The notes below the pieces were generated by a model. The model had not been told where the DNA came from and searched no databases. It worked only from the letters and a program-made list of their open reading frames with translations. A program made the translations under genes and the position numbers. A stretch of DNA of 64,000 nt, from positions 1 to 64,000 of the forward strand of contig NZ_JBFAPK010000001.1 of the NCBI RefSeq assembly GCF_040676675.1, in the 5' to 3' direction. The DNA comes from JBFAPK01 sp040676675 (GTDB lineage: Bacteria > Actinomycetota > Actinomycetes > Mycobacteriales > Micromonosporaceae). Positions 8,163-16,963 of the stretch are shown here, piece by piece. Position 1 is the first letter of the stretch, and every line of letters starts with the position of its first letter.

Positions 8163-8789
8163 ATGCCGAGCATGCCGAAATCCCTCTTCTGGGCCCGCAG
8201 CGACACGGCGGGCAGCGAACACGTGCTCCTGGACGACCGGCGCGGCCTCTCGGCGCGCGGCGTCGCCCTGGCCGCCGAGCCGCTGCCGCACACCTGCCAG
8301 TACGAGCTGACCACCGACGAGACCTGGTCGGCGACGCGGCTGGAGGTGACCGTCACGGGGGCCGGCTGGCTCCGGACGCTCCGGCTGGAACGGGCCGCCG
8401 GCCGCTGGCGCTCCAGCACGGCCGAACAGGGCGACCTGGACGCGGCGCTGGCCGCCGCCGGGCAGCCGGGCGCGGGACTGCCGGGCACCGAGCAGCCGGA
8501 GCGGCTGGAGGCCGCCCTGGACGTCGACCTGAGCGCCTCGGTGCTGTTCAACACGCTTCCGGTTCGCCGGTTGGGGCTGCTCGACGCGGAGCCGGGCAGC
8601 ACGCACCGGATCAGGGTCGCCTGGGTGCTGGTACCGAGCCTGCTGGTGCTGCCGGTCGAGCAGGTCTACACGGCGCTGGGCGGTGGCCGGGTGCGCTTCG
8701 CCAGCGAGGGGTTCCTGGCCGAAATCGAGTTCGACCGCGACGGGTACGTGGTGCGCTACCCCGGCCTGGCCGACCGCGCCGGCCGCTGA
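8163..8789 (+). CDS. putative glycolipid-binding domain protein
   Basis: 208 residues resembling the DUF1089 / Glycolipid_bind family. It opens with LFWARSDTAGSEHVLLDDRRGL, has a beta-rich core with WRSS and VDLSASVLFNTLPVRRL, and ends with the RVRFASEGFLAEIEFDRDGYVVRYPGL block. Members are beta-rich soluble proteins related to LolA/LppX-like lipid binders. No signal peptide is visible, so this copy is probably cytoplasmic. It is flanked by a terminator upstream and a convergent gene 16 bases downstream, so it is monocistronic. Confidence 0.72.
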   Translation: MPSMPKSLFWARSDTAGSEHVLLDDRRGLSARGVALAAEPLPHTCQYELTTDETWSATRLEVTVTGAGWLRTLRLERAAGRWRSSTAEQGDLDAALAAAGQPGAGLPGTEQPERLEAALDVDLSASVLFNTLPVRRLGLLDAEPGSTHRIRVAWVLVPSLLVLPVEQVYTALGGGRVRFASEGFLAEIEFDRDGYVVRYPGLADRAGR

Positions 8790-8805
8790 TTACGGGCCGG
8801 CCGGG

Positions 8806-9897
8806 TCACTCGGGCCAGGTGCCGGTGGCCAGGAAGCGTTCCACGATGGACCGGTACGGCGCCAGCTCCAACCCCTGCGCGGCGACCCACTCGTCCGAGT
8901 AGTACGTGTCGGTGTAGCGCTCACCGCCGTCGCAGAGCAGCGTCACCACCGACCCGGTACGGCCGGCCGCGCGCATCTGCGCGATCAGGTCGAACGCGCC
9001 CCACAGGTTGGTACCGGTCGAGCCGCCCAGCCGGCGGCCCAGCACCTCCGACGCGGCCCGCATGGTGGCGAGCGAGGCCGCGTCCGGTACCTGGATCATC
9101 CGGTCGACGACGGCGGGCTGGAACGACGCCTCGACGCCGGGGCGGCCGATCCCCTCGATCCGTGAGCCGCGGCCGGTGGTGGCCGACCAGTCGGCGTCGC
9201 GCCAGGCCAGGTAGTAGGCCGAGTTCTCCGGGTCCACCACGCAGAGCTTGGTGGGCAACCGCCGGTACCGGGCGTACCGGCCGATGGTGGCGCTGGTACC
9301 GCCGGTGCCGGCGCCGACCACGATCCAGTCCGGTACGGGGTGCCGCTCCAGGGCGAGCTGCGCGTAGATCGACTCGGCGATGTTGTTGTTGCCCCGCCAG
9401 TCGGTGGCGCGCTCGGCGTAGGTGAACTGGTCCATGTAGTGCCCGCCGAGGTCCTCGGCCAGCCAGCGCGCCTCGACCACCACCCGGGCCGGGTCCTCCA
9501 CCAGGTGGCAGCGCCCGCCCTGGAACTCGATCAGCGCGATCTTCTCGGGCGAGGTGGTGGCGGGCATCACCGCCACGAAGGGCAGTCCGAGCATCCGGGC
9601 GAAGTACGCCTCGGAGACGGCGGTGGAGCCGGAGGACGCCTCGACGATGGTGCTGCGCGGTCCGATCCAGCCGTTGCAGAGGCCGTACAGGAACAGGGAC
9701 CGGGCCAGCCGGTGCTTGAGCGAGCCGGTCGGGTGCACCGACTCGTCCTTGAGGTAGAGGTCGATCCCCCAGGCCCTGGGGAGCGGGAACGGCAGCAGAT
9801 GGGTGTCGGCGGAGCGGTTCGCGTCCGCCTCGACGATGGCGATGGCCTCGATAACCCAGGCCCGGTCCGCGTCGTTACACCTATCGAGATGTTCCAC
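8806..9897 (-). CDS. PLP-dependent cysteine synthase-fold lyase (Cds1-like)
   Basis: 363 residues of the fold-type II PLP family. It has the Lys-bearing PTGSLKHRLA block, the SSGSTAVSEAYFA substrate loop, the VVGAGTGGTSATIGRYARYR phosphate-binding loop, and GSTGTNLWGAF. It resembles the actinobacterial cysteine desulfhydrase (Cds1/Rv3684 type) more than CysK. The likely reaction is cysteine to pyruvate, ammonia and H2S. The start is a GTG without a clear Shine-Dalgarno sequence. An Lrp/AsnC regulator gene lies 79 bases upstream on the same strand, so control by amino-acid level is plausible. Confidence 0.8.
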   Translation of the reverse strand: MEHLDRCNDADRAWVIEAIAIVEADANRSADTHLLPFPLPRAWGIDLYLKDESVHPTGSLKHRLARSLFLYGLCNGWIGPRSTIVEASSGSTAVSEAYFARMLGLPFVAVMPATTSPEKIALIEFQGGRCHLVEDPARVVVEARWLAEDLGGHYMDQFTYAERATDWRGNNNIAESIYAQLALERHPVPDWIVVGAGTGGTSATIGRYARYRRLPTKLCVVDPENSAYYLAWRDADWSATTGRGSRIEGIGRPGVEASFQPAVVDRMIQVPDAASLATMRAASEVLGRRLGGSTGTNLWGAFDLIAQMRAAGRTGSVVTLLCDGGERYTDTYYSDEWVAAQGLELAPYRSIVERFLATGTWPE

Positions 9898-9976
9898 GCG
9901 ACGACCGTAACAACGACCGGACCCGAAACACGAAGATGATCATGCTCCCCGGCCCCGCCAGCGGCGGCCCGGCTGG

Positions 9977-10435
9977 TCAGGGCTGCGGCGGGCTGATCGG
10001 TTGGGGGCGATTCTCCCACTTTGTCGACAACGCGATGGCGGTACGGGTCGAGGCGACCCCGGCGACCCGGTTCAACCGCACGATCAGCTGTTCCAGCTCG
10101 ACGATCGTACCGACGCGGGCCTTGAGCAGGAAGGACTCCACCCCGGCCATGAAGTAGCAGGACTCGATCTCGGGCATCAGCCGGAACGCCTCGAGCACGT
10201 CGTCGGTGTCGGCCCCGGAATCCTGGACGATGCCGATCAGAGCGGTGACGCCGAGCCCGATCGCCTCGGGTTCCACGTCGGCCCGGTAGCCGCGCACGAC
10301 CCCGCTGGACTCCAGCTTGCCGACGCGTTCATGCACGGCCGGTGCGGAGAGCCCGACCTGGCGGGCGAGTTCGGCGTAGGAGAGTCGGGCGTTGCCGCGC
10401 AGCAGCTCCACCAGGCTCCGGTCGATGGCGTCCAC
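9977..10435 (-). CDS. Lrp/AsnC family transcriptional regulator
   Basis: 152 residues from a GTG start. Residues 1-60 form the winged-helix unit typical of Lrp (MDAIDRSLVELLRGNARLSY, AELARQVGLSAPAVHERVGKL). Residues 65-140 form the RAM/AsnC effector domain (IGIVQDSGADTDDVLEAF, CYFMAGVESFLLKARV). Members bind amino acids and form octamers that wrap DNA. It lies directly upstream of the cysteine lyase gene and is its most obvious target. The C-terminus ends in a short Pro-rich tail. Confidence 0.9.
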   Translation of the reverse strand: MDAIDRSLVELLRGNARLSYAELARQVGLSAPAVHERVGKLESSGVVRGYRADVEPEAIGLGVTALIGIVQDSGADTDDVLEAFRLMPEIESCYFMAGVESFLLKARVGTIVELEQLIVRLNRVAGVASTRTAIALSTKWENRPQPISPPQP

Positions 10436-10632
10436 GGACTACAGACCCTAATCGGCCCGGCTCGGGGCGCTCCGGGCGCGGTGGCGATGTGGCCGCTCGT
10501 GGCGCGTCACGGGCGAGAAGTTACCCTCTCAGAGCAGGCAAATCGGGCAAATCGATGGGGCTAACTACCCAGTCGGTACGTTTTCGCGTTCGCCGGACAC
10601 GCCTCGCCCACGGTGTTGTAATTGCCGTACGT

Positions 10633-10644
10633 CCCTAACTAGGG
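10633..10644. promoter_or_regulatory. small palindrome upstream of bldC
   Basis: CCCTA-AC-TAGGG lies 68 bases before the bldC start, in a 276-base gap between the divergent Lrp and bldC genes. An AATT-containing stretch occurs just upstream (about 10618-10624). BldC-type proteins favour AT-rich direct repeats, so autoregulation is possible but unproven. Confidence 0.35.
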
Positions 10645-10711
10645 CTCTGGCAGACACCTGTCCGGGGGGCAGTCTCACCAGTCTGGGGGCTTCGTCGAGC
10701 GAGGAGGGGCC

Positions 10712-10984
10712 GTGGACACTGGAGATCGTCTGCTGACGCCGGGCGAGGTGGCTGCGCTGTTCCGCGTCGATCCGAAGACCGTCACGCGGTGGGCCGCCGC
10801 CGGGCGGATCGGCAGCATCCGGACGCCCGGCGGGCACCGGCGCTTCCGCGAGTCGGAGGTACGGGCCCTGCTTGAGGGCGAGGGCATGCTCGACGAGGTC
10901 GACACGAACGTGGCAGACCGCCCGCGCAACGCGGGACCGGCGGCACCGGGCGGGCCCGGACCCGCCAACGCCGGCATGTACTGA
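10712..10984 (+). CDS. bldC: BldC developmental regulator
   Basis: 90 residues from a GTG with GAGGAGG upstream. Residues 5-62 form the MerR-like winged helix of BldC: LLTPGEVAALFRVDPKTVTRW, GRIGSIRTPGGHRRFRESEVRALL. The family's core is nearly invariant. The C-terminal 28 residues are Pro/Gly/Ala-rich. BldC binds DNA as head-to-tail oligomers on direct repeats and delays entry into development in Streptomyces. It stands alone, facing away from the Lrp gene and toward mqnX. Confidence 0.95.
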   Translation: MDTGDRLLTPGEVAALFRVDPKTVTRWAAAGRIGSIRTPGGHRRFRESEVRALLEGEGMLDEVDTNVADRPRNAGPAAPGGPGPANAGMY

Positions 10985-11025
10985 CCCAGCGAAGACCCCA
11001 CCGTCACCGGCAGCGCCGCGAAGAA

Positions 11026-11670
11026 TCAGCTCCGGTCCGCGTTGAGCCGGCCGGACCAGCGGGTGAAGAGCGAGTGCGGCACGCCGAGCCCGTCGAGCAC
11101 CTTGCCGGCCACGAAGTCGACCAACTGTTGCGCACTCGCCCCGGCGCCCGCGCCGTAGAAGCCGGGACTGGCCGGCAGCACCACCGCCCCGGCGTCGTGC
11201 AGCGTGATCAGATGCTCCAGGTGACTGCGGGTCACCGGGGTCTCCCGGGGCACCACCACCACCCGCCGCCGCTCCTTGAGGTTCACCTCCGCCGCCCGTT
11301 GCAGCAGGTCCTTCGAGAGTCCGAGCGCGATGCCGGCGCAGGCCGCCGTGCTGGCCGGTACCACCGCCATGCCGCGCACCGGGTACGAGCCGCTGCTCGG
11401 CCCCGCGGCCAGGTCACCGGCCGGCCAGTAGCGCACGTCGGCCCCGCCGAGATCGCGGCCCAGCCAGGCGGCCAGGTCGTCGGCCCAGTGCGCGTCCCGG
11501 AACGGCCGGCCGGTCTCGTCCAGGATCGTCAGCCGGGCGGCCCGGGAGACCACCAGGTCCACCGGGTGACCGGCGTCGAGCAGCCCGCCGAGCACCGCCG
11601 CCGCGTACGGCGTACCGGAGGCCCCGGAGACCCCGAGCACCCACGGAATGCGGCGTACCTCGTCCGTCAC
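11026..11670 (-). CDS. mqnX: flavin prenyltransferase (UbiX/MqnX)
   Basis: 214 residues. The N-terminal VLGVSGASGTPYAAAVL is the FMN-binding signature of UbiX. The VPASTAACAGIALGLSKDLLQRAAEVNLKERRRVVVVPRETP block and the LHDAGAVVLPASPGFYG block are also diagnostic. The enzyme adds a dimethylallyl group to FMN to make prenyl-FMN, the cofactor of UbiD-type decarboxylases such as the MqnL encoded two genes upstream. It starts with GTG, 16 bases after the mqnP stop, and is the last gene of the mqnL-mqnP-mqnX operon. Confidence 0.93.
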   Translation of the reverse strand: MTDEVRRIPWVLGVSGASGTPYAAAVLGGLLDAGHPVDLVVSRAARLTILDETGRPFRDAHWADDLAAWLGRDLGGADVRYWPAGDLAAGPSSGSYPVRGMAVVPASTAACAGIALGLSKDLLQRAAEVNLKERRRVVVVPRETPVTRSHLEHLITLHDAGAVVLPASPGFYGAGAGASAQQLVDFVAGKVLDGLGVPHSLFTRWSGRLNADRS

Positions 11671-11686
11671 GGCGTACCGGGCCGGG

Positions 11687-12709
11687 TCAGGGCCGCAACT
11701 CCAGCCGGAGGACGAGGTCCAGCAGGGCGAAGGCGAACAGGGCGATGCCGACGAAGCCGTTGGCGGTGAAGAAGGCCCGGTTCACCCGGGTCAGGTCGGT
11801 CGGGGTGACCACGACATGCTGGTACGCGAAGGCGAGCGCGGTCAGCAGCAGGCCGATCCACCACGGCCACGCGCCGAGCCAGTCGCCGCCGGCGTCGCCG
11901 CCCAGCCCGACCAGCGCGCCGAACCAGAGGAAGAGCGCGAAGGTGACCACGTGCGCGACCGTGGAGGCGACCAGGGCGAAGCGCAGCCCGTACCGGGCGG
12001 GCACGCTGTGCACCCCGATCCTCCGGTCGATCTCCATGTCCTGGCAGGCGTAGATCAGGTCGAAGCCGCCGATCCAGAGCCCGACCGCCGCGCCGAGAAT
12101 CCAGGCCGGCCCGGAGCCGGCGAACGTGCCGGTCACCGCGAGCCAGCCGCCGACCGGCCCGACCGCCTGCGCCAGCGCCAGGATGGCGTGCGGCCAGTTG
12201 GTGAAGCGCTTGCCGTAGGGGTAGACGACCAGCGGTACCACCGCCAGCGGCGAGAGCACCAGGCAGAGCGGGTTGAGCAGCGCCGCCGCGGCGAGGAAGA
12301 CGACCAGCGCGACCACCGCCCCGGTCCAGGCCGTGCCGACGCTCACGGCCCCGGTCACCAGTTCCCGCCCGGCCGTACGCGGATTGCGCGCGTCGATGCG
12401 GCGGTCGATGATGCGGTTCGCCGCCATGGCGAAGGTACGGGCGCCGACCATCGCGATCGTGATCAGCAGCAGGTCCCGCCAGCGCACCCGGCCCCCGTCG
12501 ACCGCCATCGCGGTGAGCGCCGAGAGGTAGGCGAAGGGGAGCGCGAAGACCGAGTGCTCGATCGCGACGAGCTTGAGGAAGGACCGGACCCGGCCGTTCG
12601 TCCCGCGCGCGCCGCCCGGGGGCGGGCCGCCCGCCGCCGCGGCTCCGGTCGCCGGATCTCCCGCCGTACCGGTCGTGGGTGTGGCCGCCACCGTGCCTGG
12701 CTCGCTCAC
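11687..12709 (-). CDS. mqnP: menaquinone prenyltransferase MqnP (UbiA family)
   Basis: 340 residues. After a Pro/Ala/Gly-rich N-terminus of about 40 residues come about eight membrane helices. The two Asp-rich UbiA motifs are NRIIDRRIDARNPRTAGRE and the DLIYACQDMEIDRRIGVHSVP block, which bind Mg-prenyl diphosphate. The likely role is prenylation of dihydroxy-naphthoate-type intermediates in the futalosine route. The GTG at 12709 overlaps the mqnL stop as GTGA, so this start is preferred to an upstream in-frame one at 12730. Confidence 0.92.
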   Translation of the reverse strand: MSEPGTVAATPTTGTAGDPATGAAAAGGPPPGGARGTNGRVRSFLKLVAIEHSVFALPFAYLSALTAMAVDGGRVRWRDLLLITIAMVGARTFAMAANRIIDRRIDARNPRTAGRELVTGAVSVGTAWTGAVVALVVFLAAAALLNPLCLVLSPLAVVPLVVYPYGKRFTNWPHAILALAQAVGPVGGWLAVTGTFAGSGPAWILGAAVGLWIGGFDLIYACQDMEIDRRIGVHSVPARYGLRFALVASTVAHVVTFALFLWFGALVGLGGDAGGDWLGAWPWWIGLLLTALAFAYQHVVVTPTDLTRVNRAFFTANGFVGIALFAFALLDLVLRLELRP

Positions 12710-14169
12710 TGGATCCCGTACTCCTTCCACCGCTTGTCCACGAGGCTGCGGACCTCCGGCGACATGGTCATGCGTTCCGGCCAGCCCCGGGTGTAGCCCT
12801 CGGTCGGCAGCTTCCGGGTCGCGTCGACGCCGGCCTTGCCGCCCCAGAACTGCTGGTACGAGGCGTGGTCCAGGTGGTCGACGGGGCCCTCGGTCAGCAG
12901 CAGGTCCCGCGCGTAGTCGACGTTACCGAAGGCGCGGAACGCCACCTCCTGGTAGTCGTGCACGTCGCAGTCCTCGTCCACCACCACGATCAGCTTCGAC
13001 AGCGAGAGCAGGTGGGCGCCCCAGATGGCGTTCATCACCTTCTGGGCGTGCTTGGGGTACCGCTTCCGGATCGAGACGATCACACAGTTGTGGAAGACCC
13101 CGGCGGCCGGCATGTCGTAGTCGACGATGTCCGGGATCAGCAGCCGCAGCAGCGGCAGGAAGATCCGCTCGGTCGCCTTGCCGAGCCCGTGGTCCTCCTG
13201 CGGCGGCTGGGAGGTGACGATCGAGTGGTAGACCGGCTCCCGCTGCATGGTCATCGCCTCGATGTGCAGCACCGGGAAGGGCTCGACCGGCGTGTAGAAG
13301 CCGGTGTGGTCGCCGAACGGCCCCTCGGGCAGGCGCTCCCCGGGCTCCAGGTAGCCCTCCAGCACGATCTGGGCGTTGGCCGGCACCTGTAGCGGCACGG
13401 TCAGGCAGTCGACCATCTCGACCCGCTCGCCCCGAAGGAATCCGGCGAAGAGGTATTCGTCGATGTCACCCGGCAGCGGCGCGGAGGCCGCGTACGAGAT
13501 CGCCGGGTCGCAGCCGATCGCCACCGCGACCGGAAGCCGCTCGCCGCGCCGCTCCGCCACCGCGTGGTGCGCGGTGGAGTCCTTGTGGATCTGCCAGTGC
13601 ATGCCGAGCGTGTTCGGCGAGTGCTGCTGCAACCGGTAGAGCCCCAGGTTCCGCTTGCCGGTCTCCGGGTGCTTGGTGTGGGTCAGGCCGAAGTTGTGGA
13701 AGATGCCGCCGTCGTCCGGCCAGACCTGCAACCCGGGCAGCCGATTCAGGTCGACGTCCGCGCCGCGGTAGACGACCTGCTGGCACGGCGCGGTCTTGAC
13801 CTTCTTCGGCGGTACCGACTTGAGCTGGAGCACCTTGCCCAGCCCCTCCCGGATACCGGACCAGCCGACCGGCAGCTCCGGCTTGACCAGCGCGCCGATC
13901 CGGTCGCCGATCTCGTCGAGCCGCTCGACCCCGAGCGCCATCGCCATCCGGCGCTCCGTACCGAACAGGTTGATCGCGACCGGCATCTCGCCCCGGGTGG
14001 GCCGCTCGAAGAGCAGCGCCGGCCCGCCCGCGCGCACGGTACGGGTCACCACCTCGCTGATCTCCAGCGTCGGGTCGACCGGCACGGTCACCCGCCGCAG
14101 CTCGCCGGCCTGCTCCAGGGCGGCGAGGAACTCCTTGAGGTCGGGGTACGGGAAACCACGTGGGGCCAT
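12706..14169 (-). CDS. mqnL: UbiD-type menaquinone decarboxylase MqnL
   Basis: 487 residues from the ATG at 14169 (MAPRGFPYPDLKEFLAALE). UbiD features include KTAPCQQVV, the GLTHTKHPETGKRNLGLYRLQ and HWQIHKD blocks, the EGPFGDHTGFYTP prenyl-FMN/Mn site with the catalytic E...D region, and the VVDEDCDVHDYQEVAFRAFGN tail. It removes the carboxylate from the naphthoate intermediate and needs prenyl-FMN made by mqnX. Longer reading upstream to 14259 would run into a palindromic repeat and is not supported. First gene of the operon. Confidence 0.93.
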   Translation of the reverse strand: MAPRGFPYPDLKEFLAALEQAGELRRVTVPVDPTLEISEVVTRTVRAGGPALLFERPTRGEMPVAINLFGTERRMAMALGVERLDEIGDRIGALVKPELPVGWSGIREGLGKVLQLKSVPPKKVKTAPCQQVVYRGADVDLNRLPGLQVWPDDGGIFHNFGLTHTKHPETGKRNLGLYRLQQHSPNTLGMHWQIHKDSTAHHAVAERRGERLPVAVAIGCDPAISYAASAPLPGDIDEYLFAGFLRGERVEMVDCLTVPLQVPANAQIVLEGYLEPGERLPEGPFGDHTGFYTPVEPFPVLHIEAMTMQREPVYHSIVTSQPPQEDHGLGKATERIFLPLLRLLIPDIVDYDMPAAGVFHNCVIVSIRKRYPKHAQKVMNAIWGAHLLSLSKLIVVVDEDCDVHDYQEVAFRAFGNVDYARDLLLTEGPVDHLDHASYQQFWGGKAGVDATRKLPTEGYTRGWPERMTMSPEVRSLVDKRWKEYGIQ

Positions 14170-14211
14170 GCCTGCCAGTCTCGCGCACCGCCCGCCGGCC
14201 CCGGCACCCAG

Positions 14212-14281
14212 CCCCGTCGATCTAGGGCAAATCATCGTGAGTTGATCTCTAATCACCACGATTTGCCCTAGATCGACGGGG
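14212..14281. repeat. palindromic intergenic element, type A copy 1
   Basis: A perfect 22-bp inverted repeat. The left arm at 14212-14233 reads CCCCGTCGATC then TAGGGCAAATC, and its exact reverse complement is at 14260-14281. The loop is 26 bases and can pair further imperfectly. It ends 24 bases from the stop codon of the AAA ATPase gene and lies upstream of mqnL. A second copy is at 43287-43344. Confidence 0.9.
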
Positions 14282-14304
14282 CGAGGCGGTGGTGGCGGCG
14301 GGGG

Positions 14305-15786
14305 TTACTCGCCGGTGTAGAGGCGGGGCAGGTCCACGAGGAGCACGTCGTCCCGGTCGGCCGCCAGGTCGCGGAGTTGGTCGGTACCGCCCTCGGCGCT
14401 GGCCAGTAGCAGCCGGGTCCGCTCCGCGTCCACCCCCGGACGGCGGCGCAGCACCTCCCGGGCCTGGACCAGCCGGTCGAGATCGGCGACGCCGAGCCGC
14501 CGCCCCCACTTCGCCTCGCCCACCGCCAGCAGCGGGCGGGGCCCGTCGGCGGGCGGCTCGCCGAGCGCCACGAGGTCGAGTTCGTGGCTGGTGCGGCTCG
14601 CCGGGTCGGTCAGCGTGCCGGCGTGCGCCTCCGCCACCGGGCCGCCCAGCGTCTCGGGTGCCGCGAACCGGAGCACCCACTGGCGTACCAGGTCCTCGAA
14701 GCGCGGCCCGAGCACCGCGCTCGCGTACCGCCGCTGCGAGCGGCGCCAGACGTCGGCGCCCCGGCGCTGCTCCAGCGCGGTCCAGGTCGGCTTCATCACC
14801 GCCTGGTAGAAGGTCACCAGCGGCTCGGTGATGAGGTACCGGCTCCGGCCGCCGCGCAGCGGGTCCGGGTCCCGGGCCAGCAGGCCCGCGTCCTCCAGCA
14901 CGGTGAGGGCGTGCGACAGGTCCGTCGCCTTGCGGCCGATGTACCCGGCGATGCCGCCCCGGGTCGCGTTCCCCTCGGCCACCGCGGCGAGCACCGAGTG
15001 GTAGAGCGCGGTCTCCCGCAGGTCGGGATCCTCGGCCAGCAGGTAGCGGGCCTCCCGGAAGAGCGGTCGGGCCGGGTTCAGCACCGCCCGGACGACCCAG
15101 TCGTCGAAGTCCTCCGCCCCGCTCGGGGCGTCGTCCTGGACGTACTCCCGCCGGTAGGCCGGCGTGCCGCCGACGATGGCGAAGACCCGCACCGCCAGCG
15201 CGGGGTCCGTCATCCCCCAGAAGGCGGCGGCGGCCCGGAAGTCCAGCGGGGCCACCGGCAGCTCCAGCCCGGCCCGGCCGCGCAGCGGGGCCGACCCGGC
15301 GAGCAGCCCGCCCATGAAGGAGAGCGCCGAACCGCAGAGCAGCAGGCGGGTACGGGAGGCCGTCCGCTCCGGGCGCCCGGGGGTCAGCGCGTGCTGGATG
15401 ATCGACGGCAGGTCCCGGCTGGCCCGCGCCAGGTACGGGAACTCGTCCAGCACGACGGTGGTGGGTCGCTCGCGCCCGAGCGCGAGCAGCGCGTCCACGG
15501 CCTCGCCCCAGTCCGCGAGGTTCAGCGGTCCGGGCGCCTCCAGGTGGCGTCCGAGGGCCGTGCCGAGCCGCCGCAGCGAGTCCGTCTCGGTGGCCTCGGT
15601 CGCCCCGAAGTAGAAGCCCCCGGTCGCCCGCGCCAACTCGTACAGCAGCAGGGTCTTGCCCTGCCGGCGGCGTCCGCTGACCACGCCGAGCGTCGCGCCG
15701 GGGCGCTCGTCGCCGACGAACCGCGCCAGCTCCGCCCACTCGGCGTCCCGATCGAAGATCTCCGCGGGCTTGCCCGGTAGCACCAT
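14305..15786 (-). CDS. AAA+ ATPase with DUF234-like C-terminal nuclease fold
   Basis: 493 residues. The N-terminal ATPase_2-type domain has Walker A in SGRRRQGKTLLLYELA (about residues 37-52), Walker B VVLDEFPYL, and a sensor stretch LLLCGSALSFMGGLL. A winged-helix segment follows (GGIAGYIGRKATDLSHALTVLEDAGLLAR). The C-terminus carries HELDLVALGE...LLAVGEAKWG, spaced like a D-ExK restriction-type nuclease core (DUF234). Such genes are sporadic in archaea and bacteria. Their function is unsettled, with defence or mobile-element roles suggested. It sits between ccsB and mqnL with its own palindromic promoter, which suggests acquisition. Confidence 0.85.
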   Translation of the reverse strand: MVLPGKPAEIFDRDAEWAELARFVGDERPGATLGVVSGRRRQGKTLLLYELARATGGFYFGATEATETDSLRRLGTALGRHLEAPGPLNLADWGEAVDALLALGRERPTTVVLDEFPYLARASRDLPSIIQHALTPGRPERTASRTRLLLCGSALSFMGGLLAGSAPLRGRAGLELPVAPLDFRAAAAFWGMTDPALAVRVFAIVGGTPAYRREYVQDDAPSGAEDFDDWVVRAVLNPARPLFREARYLLAEDPDLRETALYHSVLAAVAEGNATRGGIAGYIGRKATDLSHALTVLEDAGLLARDPDPLRGGRSRYLITEPLVTFYQAVMKPTWTALEQRRGADVWRRSQRRYASAVLGPRFEDLVRQWVLRFAAPETLGGPVAEAHAGTLTDPASRTSHELDLVALGEPPADGPRPLLAVGEAKWGRRLGVADLDRLVQAREVLRRRPGVDAERTRLLLASAEGGTDQLRDLAADRDDVLLVDLPRLYTGE

Positions 15787-15798
15787 CGCCGCCCCAGG

Positions 15799-15831
15799 TT
15801 AGGACTACATTTATTAGAAGTGTAGTCCTAA
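15799..15831 (-). promoter_or_regulatory. perfect 11-bp palindrome over the ATPase promoter
   Basis: TTAGGACTACA, an 11-base AT-rich spacer, then TGTAGTCCTAA, ending 12 bases before the ATPase ATG. Read on the minus strand the spacer holds TAATAAAT, a good -10 candidate. The arms would then flank or overlap the promoter, as expected for an autoregulatory operator. It is strikingly AT-rich against the surroundings. Confidence 0.7.
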
Positions 15832-15881
15832 ATCTCGCGGGCAACCGCGGCGCGGGGCCGACGGAGGAATGTCCCGGTACG

Positions 15882-15914
15882 CCGAGGGCCCGCGAACGGA
15901 TCGCGGGCCCTCGG
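15882..15914 (-). terminator. terminator of the cytochrome c biogenesis operon
   Basis: A perfect 14-bp stem (CCGAGGGCCCGCGA) with a 5-base loop, 48 bases beyond the ccsB stop codon. Confidence 0.85.
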
Positions 15915-15961
15915 GGACGGATCGCCGGTCCGGCCGGCGGCGCGCCGACCGAAGGCGCCGG

Positions 15962-16963
15962 TTAGTTCACACCGGCGTACGAGTGCAGGCCGGAGATGAA
16001 GAGGTTCACGCCGAAGAGGTTCATCAGCATGGTCGCGAAGCCGAGCACGGCGATCCACGTCGCCACGTTGCGCTTCACGCTCGGGGTGGCGCGGGCGTGC
16101 AGGTAGCCGGCGTAGACGACCCACGAGATGAAGGCCCAGGTCTCCTTCGGGTCCCAGCCCCAGTACCGGCCCCAGGCCGCCTCGGCCCAGACGGCGCCCG
16201 CCATCACGGCGAACGTCCAGATCGGGAACGCGAAGGTGTGCAGCCGGAACGTCAGCCGCTCCAGCGTGGCGGCGGCGGGCACCCGCGCGCCGAGCGTGTA
16301 CGGGAAGCTCCGCTTGCCCTGCTCGTAGCCGTTGCGGATCAGGTACATGACGGCCGGCACCGCGGCGAGCAGCAGCAGGCCCGAGGAGAGCACCGCCGCC
16401 GTGACGTGGATGACGAACCAGTACGAGTTGAGCGCCGGCACCAGCGGCACGATCGGCGTGTAGAGCACCAGCCCGGCGACGCCGAGCAGCAGCACCATGG
16501 CGAGCGCGACGAAGAGCCCGAGGTGCCGGATCGCCGGCCGGCGGGAGAGCACGACCAGCCACGCGGTGGCGCCGACGAAGGTCACCGAGAGCACGAACTC
16601 GTACATGTTGCCCCAGGGCATGCGGTCCGCCGCGATACCCCGGGTGGTGATCACGCCGAGGTGCGCGAGCGCCCCGAGCACCGTCACCGCGACGGCGATG
16701 CGGCCGGCGAGCGCCGCACGGCCCGGGCCCCGGTCCACGTCGGCGGCGGGCACCTTCTCCACCCGCGGCGGCTCCGCGCCCGGGCCGGTACCGCCCGCGC
16801 CGCCGACGCCGGCGCCGACCAGCACCCGCTCGCGGGCCGGGCGTACCACGGTCCGGCCGACCATCGCACGGTTGCCGAGGGCGTACTCGGCCGCGTGGCA
16901 GATCATCGCGACGAGGTACGCGAAGATCGCGACCACCAAAAGTTGATCCGAGAGTGCGGCCAT
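15962..16963 (-). CDS. ccsB: cytochrome c biogenesis protein CcsB/ResC
   Basis: 333 residues from the ATG at 16963, which shares one base with the resB stop and has GAGGAG upstream. About eight membrane helices are visible. The WWD-type heme-handling motif WGRYWGWDPKETWAFISW is near residues 260-280, and conserved His residues flank it (HLGVITTRG, HVTAAV). With ResB it forms the system II heme-export and cytochrome c synthetase complex. A Pro/Gly/Ala-rich loop between helices 1 and 2 (about 40-75) is longer than usual, as in other actinomycetes. Confidence 0.95.
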   Translation of the reverse strand: MAALSDQLLVVAIFAYLVAMICHAAEYALGNRAMVGRTVVRPARERVLVGAGVGGAGGTGPGAEPPRVEKVPAADVDRGPGRAALAGRIAVAVTVLGALAHLGVITTRGIAADRMPWGNMYEFVLSVTFVGATAWLVVLSRRPAIRHLGLFVALAMVLLLGVAGLVLYTPIVPLVPALNSYWFVIHVTAAVLSSGLLLLAAVPAVMYLIRNGYEQGKRSFPYTLGARVPAAATLERLTFRLHTFAFPIWTFAVMAGAVWAEAAWGRYWGWDPKETWAFISWVVYAGYLHARATPSVKRNVATWIAVLGFATMLMNLFGVNLFISGLHSYAGVN

